This document shows positions 13,041 to 23,826 of a stretch of DNA of 64,000 nucleotides, in pieces. The DNA is from Callipepla californica brunnescens (Eukaryota > Chordata > Aves > Galliformes > Odontophoridae). The translations under genes and the position numbers were made by a program. The notes below the pieces were generated by a model. The model searched no databases, had not been told where the DNA came from, and saw only the letters and a program-made list of their open reading frames with translations. Location: NCBI GenBank assembly GCA_023055505.1, contig JALIRH010000147.1, forward strand, positions 62,001-126,000. The letters are read 5' to 3'. Within the stretch, counting starts at the first letter, position 1. Each line of letters starts with the position of its first letter.

Positions 13041-13483
13041 TCCTTGTCTACTTTGGGTCAGATGTCCTAGCTGTATCCCCTCCTAACTGCTTGTTAGGAT
13101 GCCTAACTCAGCATCCTCACTGGCAGCAGAATAAGAAGCAGAGAAGTCTTTCAAACTGTGTAAGCGCTTCTCTGCAGCAACTAAAACCATGGGTGTGTTA
13201 TCACTATTGTTGTAAAAAAGAAAAAAAATCAGACTATGTAATCATGAAAAAAAAAAAAAGGAAAATAAACTCTCCATCCCAGTTAAAATCATGACAAGCA
13301 CGTGTACTGGGGATGTCTTATGAAAAGCAGTTGTTCAGTAAGAAGGCACTTTAATTTTCTCTACTTTTTTCATCATACTGAGAATGTTAACAGGTTGTCT
13401 CTGTGATGTTCCTCCATTTACGGTAACTGATAATGCATAAGTTTTAAGCTTGCCTTTTAGACCTTAAGCTACAATAGAGCATA

Positions 13484-13517
13484 AATAATAATAATAATAA
13501 TAACAACAACAACAACC
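13484..13517. repeat. Microsatellite (ATA/ACA)n
   Basis: A run of about seven ATA/TAA units continues into ACA/CAA units. Confidence 0.9.
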
Positions 13518-13872
13518 TCCAGAACCTCAAAGAGCAAGCCAAATGTTTCAGCTGCTAGTCAGCATTCAGTTTATTGAGAGTATACGGGAATATACAACAG
13601 TGTAAAATGATAGAACTGACACACAATCCTTAGATATCCGGCTTCAGTCAAGTTAGTCAAAGAAACCTCTAGATCAAGAGTCTTGAATGCTTGGCCTGGA
13701 CATGAATTATCTTCAGCTTCACTCATCAATCAAAGCAAATCCTAAAGTCTTCATTTGAGATAGATTTTGGACATTTTTGTTAAATAGACACTTCTGATAA
13801 TTTTGTTCCTGATTGGGTTCAGATTGATTACCTCATGTTGATTTGAGTCATTCCTGACCAGTCTAAGTTCTT

Positions 13873-14395
13873 ACTGGTATTCTATATCATAACATCATGT
13901 AAGGCACTGGAAGTTAAAGAGTTAATGCTGCAGTTTCACAGACTGCTGAATTTCTGGGTACTTGGTTCTCAGAAGAGGAGAACTACATATGCCAGAGGAC
14001 TCTGTGTTCCCATCTTCCACTCAGAGGGAAAGATAAAACTGCATGCAAGTCCTGAGACTGCCTCTTTTTTTGCTGGTCTCAGCAGTGCACGCCCCCTAAC
14101 CATCTCACCTTCAGTTTTAGAGTAAGGCCTTCCGTTTTGGACACTCTCTCTCTCTTTATTCAATTCATTAGCTTCAATTATTATATTTTATTATATTGTG
14201 TTATTTTGTATTCCAATATCTTATTTAGTAAATTAGTTCTCCTCCTCAGATAGCTGTCACTGATTTGTTTTTCGGCTCATCTCCTTTCCCTTTCCCTTTT
14301 CCCCCTTATTCTTTTCCGGGGCATGGATCCATGGGTCCTCCCGTCCCATTAGTCACAGAACCAGGCCAAAGCAGCCCATAAACAGTTAACACTCA
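13873..14395 (+). mobile_element. LTR, family B, ends eroded
   Basis: It follows the family B LTR in plus orientation (CATAACATCATGTAAGGCACTGG, CACTCAGAGGGAAAGATAAAAC, then the CTAATTTACTAAATAAG region in reverse). Both TGTCA and TGACA termini are lost, and no target duplication is visible. Confidence 0.8.
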
Positions 14396-15759
14396 GACAA
14401 AAAATAGCCAACAACTAAAAGAAACTCTTCAAGTTATTTCCTTCTCCTTACGTTTAAAATGAAGTATAAACTAAATTTCAGGAAAAAAAACATTTTAGTC
14501 TAGGTCAGCTTCTGGGAGAAAAAAAAAAGGAAAAAGAAAAAAGCACAGCAACAAGAAAAATATATCTTGAATCTCAGGTGAGATTTCAGGTCCCATTCAG
14601 AAGAATTTGAAATATTTTATCTTCTTTGGAGATTTTTTTTTTTTTTAACTTCTACAGATACATGGCCTTTTTAATCTAGAAAATACTTTTCTTATCCATA
14701 TTCATGTCTTTGTGTGATGCTATTACCTGACCTATAGTGTCTGAAACCTTGGGAATGCTTTGTATTGTATCAGATCCCTAGACTGTCACAACGTAACACT
14801 AGAGAGAAAGGATTGAGGTTAGTAATGTTTCTTCTACTGCAATTAAAATTGTAATCTATTAATATAGGTTAGTTTTTTTTTTTTAATGTATTAATTTGCA
14901 CTATGTTAAAGGAGCTAGGCTAGTAATGACTGCTGTATTTTCATTAGAAGTAAAGAATTTAATTAAATTAACAGTGCATCCTGGGCTCTTTTTATGATTT
15001 TTTACCTTTTATTCATAACAAGATTGTGAGTATAAGATCGCCTATTATAATAAAACTAAAGATCATAGATATTACCGGGATTATAAAAACACACTGAAAC
15101 AATTTACATTACTGGAATGCTATCACGGGTGGATACAGGCTATTAAAGGAAAGGCTTGAGAGACAAAGAAGAATTGAATTTGTTTGAAAGTAGCAGGTAA
15201 CCAACAAGTTGATAGTTTATGGAAAAAGACCAAAAAGGAATTTTTGAGATCAGGGTGAGTATTTGCAAAAGACACCATGATCAAGAAGAAAAAAAATCTG
15301 TAGTCTTCTAACAATTAGAAGTCTCATGTTTCTAGGCCTTACTTCTAATGAGCTACAATCATCCTGCCAGCTATTAGAAAGGCAACATTTTAAGAGAATC
15401 TCTGAAGGACATAAACAAAAAATTGTTGACACAGGTCACTCATGTGTCAGTATTCCCACACCAGCTAGGTAAGCTGCTAAACAGGACTTATTACTCATAA
15501 AATAATACAGTTTCTTAACTGTATGACAGTTGATGTTAGTTTTGGTAGTACCATGTGTAAGTCAAGGAACTAGTGACTAAAAATATATAAATGTCTACGG
15601 TACCTTCGGCATTTGTCTTGCTCTTTACTAGTAAGTTTTCCCTTTACCCTTTAAGTTTATTAATCCTAGTGTCAGAATTCTAGGGGAGTGAAGCTTCACA
15701 CACGAGTGAGAAAGATACAGATGAGGACTGATAAGTTGAACTGTATTTGTATCTATGTA
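14396..15759. other. AT-rich spacer, no gene recognised
   Basis: Several A/T homopolymers (14518-14529, 14632-14646, 14874-14885). Nothing else was recognised. Confidence 0.5.
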
Positions 15760-16290
15760 GGTCACTCTGGAAGTTATGCCTCCTTTTTATTTCCATGGAA
15801 ATTACAACAGTTATAAAAAGCACAATCACTTTATTAGAGAAAGCAAATTCTCAGCTTCTATTTTTCAACATGCTCACCACCATTAGCTGTTCATCTTTGC
15901 CAATGGGGTATAAGAGCAATGCATGTAAAAATCTGCACCAGAGGAAATGAACCATTGACACTGTCACCACTGCTGATATACAGAACCTACAACTTCACTG
16001 TGCTCACATCCACTGTTTGGTCTCCATAAACATTCATCAACACCTGATGAATGTCAATGGGTGCCATTTTTACACATGAAAGAGCTCAGTTACACACCTT
16101 TACTTCATACACATTTACATGTCAAATGCCATTTTGTCAGACTGCCTTTCTGCTATCATCTGTCACACAGCAACAAAATTTAACAGAAATTGTCAGGAAG
16201 GCTCCTCTTCTACCTCCCTATCATTAATATCTGCCTCTGATGTCATTGGCCACCATAATAAAGTAGGAGGCATTACTTTCAGAGCAGCCC
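15760..16290. mobile_element. Mariner-like short DNA transposon (Galluhop-type)
   Basis: The two ends form imperfect inverted repeats: the left end reads CTCTGGAAGTTATGCCTCC and the right end, reversed, reads CTCTGAAAGTAATGCCTCC. This TIR form is known for the chicken mariner family often called Galluhop. A TA precedes the left end. At 531 bp with no transposase frame it is a non-autonomous or eroded copy. The name comes from memory of the family, not a search. Confidence 0.65.
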
Positions 16291-17469
16291 TTGTATTATT
16301 AATTTAGACAGAAAAAAAAGGTACATATTTTATGTATTGCTGTGTTCAATTTTACATACGGCTGGGAAAATTCTGTGAAAATTATCAAAATATACCGATT
16401 ATCATTACTACTATCTATTCTGTGGATGGTCATGATCATAATGAAAATGTGACTCATCACTATCCTCTATACAGTTTTTCCTCGTCATTCTAATTTTCCC
16501 TATAGCTCCACTGACTAGTAGGAAGGCAAATTAATGCTCCCCCGAATATGTTTGAAACAATAGTTGTTTTGTCAGTAATTTGAATCATAGCTCTGAGATT
16601 CAAAAATGGTAAACTAATTCTTCTCTCCTTTCACTGTTGTTTTCTTTTAATGTAACAATCTACAGATATTCAGAACATTTTTTAGAGAGAAACTGCTTAG
16701 TTTCACAATGTATATATATATTCATATATATATATTATAAACGAGATTTCATGTTGATTGACTATGTTTTGAATCTAAATTTACACCAACCTTTTAAATC
16801 CAGTAAAAAATGAAATGAAATATTTGACAACTGCATGTATTCTGCTTCAAAAAATAGACAATTGTTTATGTGAAAATACCATCCTCTTTGTGTGAGTCCT
16901 TTTTAATTTCATATGCAGTTTGATCAAGAGGCATTGAATCTACCATCTTTTCTCCATCAAAAATTTACCCTGGAACCACCACTCCCCAGTTTTGAACAAT
17001 AATCTGTTCACAAGAATTGCTAAGATGGTGTTTTGATTGATATTAATAAAAGATAAGCTGTAATTTATATGCAACAGCTTGCTCAGTACGCATCCACACA
17101 TAAAAGAGATTATACCAGTATTAGTTATTTATGTTCATACTGAAAGACTTTGTCAGTTTGCTCCCTATCTTCTGCTTCCTAAAACGATTAGACTTTGTGT
17201 AGGCAGTATTTTGTCCGTGTGCTTTATGAGATAATCTAACATCAGTAGGGATACATATAAGCATAAATAATTGTTTTGGGGCAGATACTCTCTGATGTAA
17301 ACCTTGTAATGCTTAATTTCCTTGTCCTCTAGGCAAGTAGAAAGTGAGTCTTGGTTCCTGTTACACAAGTCACCAAATTAATTCTTCATGAGTTTTTACC
17401 AATATAAGTTTTCAGTTTTCCAGGCTTAATTTAGTGTCTTCATTGCAAGACAAGATAAAAAGGAATATG

Positions 17470-17501
<32 letters not shown>

Positions 17502-19194
17502 TACCACAGACATTTCTGTGGTATGAGCACTTTTTTTTTTGTCATGTATATAATGCCTAACAAAACATTATGCTCTGCTAATCATAACAGTTTTTTGTTA
17601 CTCGTATAGATTTGCCAACAAGTTTTGAACTGAATGAAAGAGGAGAGTGCTTTTCACTTGTTACTTTTAACTTTATTTACAAGTGGTGAATAGCACTCCT
17701 CATAAAAGAATAATAACTGCTTATGTGCGTACTGATAACAAAATGCATCTACTTTTAAATTACTTGCTCTTTGTCTGTAACAGTCAAATAGAACAAAAAT
17801 ATGTTTATCTTTTTCCTTCAGGTAGGTCTATGTGCCCTTTCCTGCAATACATCCTTTTTAGGAGGCACCAAACACATTGCATAATTGGCATACATTTCCC
17901 TCAGTAGGCATCACAGTGAGGAACAGTGAAGTAAGCATGCAGAATTTGTCCAAGACGTGAAATACTGATTTTTTTCAAATAAATTGCATAAAATAAAGGA
18001 CTAAGAAGTGTTACATTTATCTGGGTATTCATTCCTTTCGATTGAAAGTAAGGGCAATAAAGCATATATTTTATGAACCTTTTGCTATTAGAGTAAGAGT
18101 GCAATGAATTAATACTGCTTCATAATACATTTCAAGGATATTACAGGAACCAGACAGAGATTGTTACAAGGAGAAAAGAACACAATCGATTCTGTATATT
18201 GCAACTGAAATATATATTTGAAAGATTTATTTCATAGAAATGCATTCTTCCACAGCCGACTCTGTTTGATGAAATGGCTATTTTTACTCATTTTGAAGAG
18301 TCTTCTATTGAAGATTCACCTCTCTTTCTTTTTCAGTTTTCTAACCTCTCAATCTCAAACCATGATTCAAGATTAATAAAATATGTATGGCTACTTCTAT
18401 CATAAAGAAAGATGCAGAGTTATGATATGGAGCAGTGGGCACGTATGTTGCTTGAAGGTTAAATATTTATTCTAACTTCTTTTTTTTTTTCAAAAAATCA
18501 TACATAAAGAAGTAATTGATTCACTATTTCAGTGATAAATTGATTAGAAAATATAAGGCTGTGTCTGTACTGAAGTCGCAAGTTGCATGATATAATTCTG
18601 TATTAAGCTCAGAATTTGACGATGTGTATTAACTTAGGATTCACAGTGTCACAGAACAACCTTTTATTTGTTGTTTGCATTTATTTTCCAAAAAATAAAA
18701 AAACTAAAAGCATAAAAAAGAAGAAAAAAAAAAAAAAGAACAAGCAACCCAGTGTATTTTAAATGAGAACCTGAAATTTTGCCTGCCTTGTGAGGATTTT
18801 CTTTTCTCCAGTAGTAAAAGGAGCACTTTTTTTAATCAATCTTGTAATTTTTTCTGGATCTCAGAACAAACAGAATTTAATTTTTCTTCTCCCTTTCCTA
18901 TTTTTAGTCCCTTATTTAGGTGGCAAAGACACATGAACTACCTAAATAATGCTTTGCTGTTAACTTTACTTAATATGCCAAATCAGTTTAATTACAGTTT
19001 CTATAAATAATCTATGCAAAATAGTCCCCTGAACAGAATGCACTTTTCCTTCTGTATGTGGTGCATTTTAATACTTAAAAGCATTAGAACAGATGTTAGG
19101 TGCCTCCTAAACTTGTTTTCAGTTTTCTTTTATTTATATGTTAATGAGAATTTAATTACTTCATGAATACTTAAACAACCTGAGGGTGCCTGAT
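16291..19194. other. AT-rich spacer with short microsatellites
   Basis: Contains a TA-rich run (16715-16737) and an (ACAT)n/(TA)n run (17471-17503), plus A-rich tracts near 18720-18740. No coding gene was recognised. Confidence 0.55.
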
Positions 19195-19985
19195 ATCATT
19201 AGCTTGAACATGACAAGCACCTCAAGTGCTTCCTGGATTCTTGGGGCATTATGCACATCACCGCGATCCCTCATTCCCCTCCAGGTCAATTGAGCGGTCA
19301 CACCAATCTTTAAAGCGTCTATTAGCACAACAGAAAGGGGGAATGGGAGCTTCCCCTCCTGAGGAGCGACTACATAAAGCTCTTTATGTTTTCACTTTTT
19401 GAATTCTTCTCTGCTAGATACCAATCCCCCGATAGTCCGACATTTTAGTTCGAATATCACATTGGAAAGAAGAATCAAGGCTCCGGTGTTGATTCGCCAC
19501 CCAGAAACAGGTATGATAATGGGGCCATATCCTCTTGTCACATGGGGGAGAGGTTATGCTTGTGTCTCCACAGGAAAAGGCCCCAGGTGGATTCCTGCGA
19601 AGAACGTGAAACCATACCGCGAGGAACAGACTTGGTCGACAACAGATGAAAACACAACCAAGGAAGGATGAGACCAGCTACTGTATGGACTTGACTTCTT
19701 GAAATTTCAGGACTCTCTACTGGTTTTATTACCCTCCCAAAAACGAATGTGTGGCTTACACTTGCTAATATTACTCATCAGGAAACACTTTGCTTAGCCA
19801 CTGCAACTGCACAAAATCCCTTCTCTACCCGCTTGGTGGGCTTTCCCATAGACGAGTGGCCAATCCCTGGTCCCTCACGAGCAATCTTTACTGGCACAAA
19901 TTCAGTAGATAATTGGGATGGACGGGTTCCATATCTTCCGTCTGCCAAATTAGAGCCACAAGAAATAGATTTCTTAGGATCTATC
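19195..19985 (+). pseudogene. Endogenous retrovirus fragment: integrase C-terminus and start of env
   Basis: The 5' part reads as the end of the integrase core (a run ending ITAIPHSPPGQ), then, after a frame change, IERSHQSLKR, the helix that follows the catalytic Glu in this family. The Glu in IERS is a candidate for that residue. A second frame change near 19395 leads to the integrase C-terminal barrel, with GPYPLVTWGRGYACVSTG and PRWIPAKNVKPYREE, ending at a stop at 19671. An overlapping frame then gives an env-like N-terminal piece (19749 on: NITHQETLCLATAT, VGFPIDEWPIPG) that runs straight into the tandem repeat. The integrase style is alpharetrovirus or EAV-like, as far as can be judged by eye. 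Two frameshifts and truncation at both ends make it non-functional. LTRs and primer site are absent. Confidence 0.75.
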
Positions 19986-20420
19986 TGTTTCTATGGGTCG
20001 CTGTGGGTCTCTATGGGTCGCTGTGGGTCCTGCTGTGGGTCACTGTGGGTCGCTGTGTGAGCTATCGGTCTCTGTGGGTTGCTGTGGTTCCCCCTATAGG
20101 TTGCTGTGGGTCGGTTGGGTCGCTGTGGGTCCCGCTATGGGTCGCTGTGAGTCTCTATGGGTCGCTGTGGGTCTCTATGGGTCAGTGTGGGTCACTGTGG
20201 GTCAGTGTGGGTCGCTGTGGGTCCCGCAGAAGGCGGTGTGCCCAGAGCGAAGCCACGCCCAGCTATGGGGCGGATGTGGGGCAGCTACGGGGCAGCCATG
20301 GGTCACCATGGATCTCCATGGGGTCCCTACGGATCTCAATGGGGTCTCCACTGATCTCAGTGGATCTCAATGGGGTGGCTATGGGGCAGCTGTGGGGCAG
20401 CAATGGGGCACTGACCTATT
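19985..20420 (+). repeat. Tandem array, 11-bp unit (GGGTCGCTGTG type)
   Basis: Units such as GGGTCGCTGTG and GGGTCTCTATG alternate, drifting to GGGGCAGCTAT-like units near 20280-20400. The latter are the same unit as the large array at 39.3-49.8 kb. Long ORFs over this stretch are by-products of the repeat. Confidence 0.85.
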
Positions 20421-20439
20421 CCCCTCAGAATGCCGCCAC

Positions 20440-21275
20440 TGCATCTCCTCCACCTCCTGCGGGAGCACCTCTGTGGGGCAGAACTCTGCCCCACACCTTC
20501 ACCCCAAACATCCACACCACAGCTCAGCCCCACAGCGCTGCCCCACATCCCACACATTTGCCCCACATCTCTGCCCCTCATCCCCTGGCCACACAGCTCA
20601 GCCCCACATCCCACAGCTCAGCCCCTCATCCCACACCTGGCCCCAGAGCTCAGCCCTGTGGCTCTGCCCCACACATCTGCCCCAAACCCCACACCTGGAC
20701 CCACAGCTCAGCCCCACATCCCTCAGCTCTGCACCACAGCTCAGCCCCTCACCCCACACCTGGCCCCAGAGCTCAGCCCTGTGGCTCTGCCCCACACATC
20801 TGCCCCAAACCCCACACCTGGACCCACAGATCTGCCCCACATCCCACAGCTCTGCCCCACGGCTCAACCCCACAACTCAGCCCCATAGTGCTGCCCCATA
20901 TCCCACACCTCAGCCCCACGGCTCAACCCCAATCTGCACATACCTGCCCCACATCCCACAGCTCTGCCCCACATACCTACCTGCCCCACAGATCAGCCCC
21001 ACATTCCACAGCTCTGCCCCATGGATCAGCCTCACATCCCGCAGCTCAGCCCCGCATCTGAGCCCCACATCTGCTCATACCTGCACCACACTTCCGCCCC
21101 CCAACCGCCACAGCTCTGCCCCACAGATCCACCCCACAGCTCAGCCCCGCATCCCACAGCTCTGCCCCAATCAGTGCACCTGGACCCACAACTCTGCCCC
21201 ACAGCTCTGCCCCAAGCCTGGACCCCACACCCACGACCCCAGCCCCAAATCCCTGCCCCATAACCCCATAACCTG
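20440..21275 (+). repeat. C-rich tandem repeat (CAGCTCTGCCCCA type)
   Basis: A degenerate repeat of about 13 bp, mixing CAGCTCTGCCCCA, CAGCTCAGCCCCA and CATCCCA. One block of about 120 bp is duplicated (20628-20712 and 20749-20833, both with ACACCTGG, CTGTGGCTCTGCCCC and CATCTGCCCCAAACCC). It gives open frames on both strands without a start or domain that would support a gene. Confidence 0.8.
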
Positions 21276-21299
21276 ACCCCGGCCCCATAACCGCCCCTC

Positions 21300-21640
21300 C
21301 CGCCCTGCCACTGACCACGTGCTCTGCTTCCAGCTCCGCTTCCACCATGCGGCCGCTTCCGGCCCCACGGCACAGCTCGGCCAATCACAGCACAGATCGG
21401 CAGCGGAAAGGGCGGGGTGTGGGGGAGCGAGGCGGAACAGTGCCACTGGAATGAGGCACGATGACCGGAAATGACTGAAACTTCTGGGAGCGCGGATTTC
21501 CGGCAGCGAGCGGGGCATTGTGGGTAAGGAGGCGGAAGCACGCCTGGAAGTGGGAAACCGGAAGCCAGTGGGAAGCGAGTGGGCGTGGCCAACGTTAAGC
21601 CTCGCATTCGAGCCACGCCCCAACGTGCAATGACCCGAAG
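21300..21640. promoter_or_regulatory. CpG-rich, TATA-less promoter-like island
   Basis: Unlike the repeats around it, this stretch is dense in CpG and carries CCAAT (CGGCCAATCAC near 21380), a GC box (AAGGGCGGGG near 21408) and several GGAA/ETS-type sites (ACCGGAAATG near 21464, ACCGGAAGCC near 21557), plus CACGTG near 21317 and GTGGGCGTGGCC near 21580. A possible minus-strand start codon with MVEAELEAEH lies at about 21348, but I do not recognise a protein. It may be the promoter of a neighbouring gene near the SGF29 3' end. Confidence 0.5.
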
Positions 21641-21794
21641 TGACCCCGATGTGACGCAAAATGACCCCAACTATCCCAGATTACTTCCAACACTTCTTGG
21701 AAGCGCTGCGCCCTAAAGGGCCCCAAAATGACCCCAAAGTGACCCCAAAACCCTATAACGACCCCATAAGGACCATATCAAATCCCCTATGGGG

Positions 21795-21836
21795 TCACTT
21801 CTTGGTGTCTCTGCAGGCCACGATGCAGCACTGCAC
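21795..21836 (-). pseudogene. SGF29: Duplicated SGF29 tail with stop codon
   Basis: The minus strand reads IVACRDTKK followed by TGA (21795-21797), a second copy of the end of the SGF29 last exon at 21939-21980. About 144 bp separates the two ends. The longer copy lacks a stop directly after its lysines, so its frame stays open down to this TGA. The block is part of a local repeat. Confidence 0.75.
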
Positions 21837-21938
21837 CCCAAAGTGCTCCAGAGTGACCCCAAAGTGACCGTAAATCGGCCCTAATGACCCCAAAAAACCC
21901 AAATCCTGGAACGGCCCCAAAACGGCCACACGGGGTCG

Positions 21939-22052
21939 CTTCTTCTTGGTGTCCCTGCAGGCCACAACGTAGCGCTGTGCGACGTTGAGTGGCGATGAAT
22001 ATCCGTCAGCGTACAACGTGTCCTCAAACAGCACCGAGGAATCATCCTGCGG
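21939..22052 (-). CDS. SGF29: SGF29 (SAGA-associated factor 29) last coding exon
   Basis: The minus strand encodes 38 residues that match the C-terminal end of SGF29 (CCDC101), the tandem-Tudor subunit of the SAGA/ATAC histone acetyltransferase modules that binds methylated H3K4. Visible matches are PQDD, VLFEDT, ADGY, PLNVAQRYVVAC and a terminal triple lysine. They come from the second Tudor domain. An acceptor AG lies just before the exon (complement of 22053-22055), though its pyrimidine tract is poor. The codon after KKK is CGA where the family ends in a stop, so the frame continues to a TGA at 21795-21797. The first coding exon is on the same strand at 43568-43643. Middle exons are not visible, so this may be a broken gene. 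Identification by motif memory; I am confident in the family. Confidence 0.85.
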
Positions 22053-22059
22053 CTGTTAT

Positions 22060-22560
22060 AGAGCAATTATGGGGTCAGGGGGAATTTATGGGGTCGGGAG
22101 GAAAGCAATGGGGTCAGGGGGAATTATGGGGTCAGGGGGAATTTAAAGGGTTGGAGGGGGAACAGGGGAACTAATAGGGTCAGAGGGGAAATTAATGGGG
22201 TCACGGGGGGAACAGGTGAATTATGGGGACGCGGGGAAAGTAATGGGGTTGGGCTGATGTGACCTCAAACAGCACCGAGGAATCGTCCTGCGGCTGTTCT
22301 AGGGCAATTATAGGGTCGGGGGGAATAGGGGAAGTAACAGGGTCAGGAGGTGAAGTAATGGGGTCACAGGGGGGAATTGATGGGGTTGGGGGGGAAATTA
22401 TAGGGTCATGGGGGGGAATTATGGGGTCGGGGGAAAATTGTGGGGTCAGGGGGGAACTAATGGGATTTGGGGCTGACATTTGGGGGAAATAATCGGATTC
22501 TGGGGCTGATAATGGAGATTTTGGGGTGGAATTGCAGGATTTTGGTGCTGAGTTTTGGGG
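22060..22560 (+). repeat. G-rich tandem repeat (GGGGTCAGGGGGAATTAT type)
   Basis: Irregular repeats of GGGGTCAGGGGGAA and ATTATGGGGTCGG. Runs of four to six Gs make G-quadruplex folding likely on the plus strand. An extra copy of the 5' part of the SGF29 last exon is embedded at 22263-22293. Confidence 0.8.
22263..22293 (-). pseudogene. SGF29: Partial duplicate of SGF29 last exon start
   Basis: The minus strand reads PQDDSSVLFE, preceded by the same acceptor context (GAACAG), then diverges into repeat sequence. It lies 241 bp from the equivalent point of the main copy, which suggests tandem duplication of the exon edge together with the G-rich intron repeat. Confidence 0.75.
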
Positions 22561-22637
22561 TCAGATATCGACATTATAGGGCTGGGTTATGGGGTCCGTT
22601 CGTGCCCTTTTGGGGCCGGGTTCTGTGCTGTGGGTCC

Positions 22638-23252
22638 TAAAACTAAAGAGAACCCTACCCCTTCCACTAAACCTTCATCTACATCCCTAACCCTTACCCT
22701 AAACCTAAATCTACACCAAAACCTAACCCTAACCCTAACATGTCTTCTAACTGTAAAACTAACGCTTCACCTAACCCGAACTGAAACCCTAGGATTAAAC
22801 CTTACCTAACACCTAGCTATATTCCTAACCCTATCCTGAAACCTAACGTTAACCCTAACCCTAAAAACAACTTGGAACCAAACCCTAACCCTAACCTAAC
22901 CCTTATCAGAACCCTAAATCTAATCCTAACCGTTACCTTAATTTAACTCCAATTCTACCTGAAATCTAAATGGGACCTTAAAACCAACCCCAAATTTAAG
23001 CCCAACCCTAAGCCTAACACAAAGCATTAGATTACCACAGCCATCACCTAATTTCTAACCCTGACCCTAACACTAATACTAAACCAAAACAGATTCCAAA
23101 TACTAACCCAATTCCTATTCTGAAACCCAAAACTATTCCAAAAACAAACCCAAGGCCTAACCTTTCTCTCACTCTAACAATCAAAGAAAACCTATTCCTA
23201 AACCTAATCCTAAATCTAGTCCTAATCCTAACCCTCACCCTTAATCTAACCC
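22638..23252. repeat. Degenerate telomere-type DNA (CCCTAA), left part
   Basis: CCCTAA-like hexamers with many substitutions (CCTAAATCTAATCC and similar). It is split from the main array by the LTR at 23253-23826. Its last 100 bp, from AAGGCCTAACC, recur at 62350-62445. Confidence 0.9.
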
Positions 23253-23826
23253 TGTCAACGGTTTACCGGGCTGGATCGGCCCGGTTCCGTGACGATTGCT
23301 GCGGGGACCCACGGACCCACGCCCCAGGAAAGGGCAAGGAAAAAGGGAAAAGGGAAAAGGGAGATGGGCCTAGAAACAAAACAGCGGCAACGATCTGAGG
23401 AGGAAAGCTAATTTACTAAATAAGATATTAGAAAGCAAAATAACACAATATAATACAATGTAATTGGAATTGAGGCTAATGAATCAAACAAAATGAGCAA
23501 GAGAGAGTGTCCGATAAACCGAAGGCCTTACGCTAACGCTGAAGGCGATACGGCAGCGAGCACCCACTGCTGAGTCGATCCCGAAGGAAAGAGAGTGTCC
23601 CGTGACCGCTGAGGGTTTTTATCTGTTCCCTCTGAGCGGAAAACACGTAAAAATACAAAGCATCGCAAAGTCCTCTGGGGAATGTAGTGCTTCTTCTCTT
23701 CTCAGACAGGTATACCTGGAATTATCAATGACCTATGGAGCTGGAGTATTAGCTCTTCAACTCCTAATGCAATACATGATGTTATGATGTGGAATACCAG
23801 TACCAAAAAATCATAAAACCATGACA
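23253..23826 (-). mobile_element. Solo LTR, family B, with AACCC target duplication
   Basis: TGTCA and TGACA ends, flanked by AACCC at 23248-23252 and 23827-23831. The duplicated telomere-type segment at 62350-62600 lacks the LTR and holds one AACCC at the matching place, giving an empty-site reference. Length 574 bp; orientation follows the provirus at 49.8-54.2 kb. Confidence 0.95.

Noticed and set aside
19913..21276. Long plus-strand ORFs (382 and 427 codons) rich in Gly-Ser-Leu-Trp-Val and Cys-Pro-His
   Set aside because: They run through tandem repeats from the env remnant, have no domain, and alternate frames are equally open; the repeat unit alone explains them.
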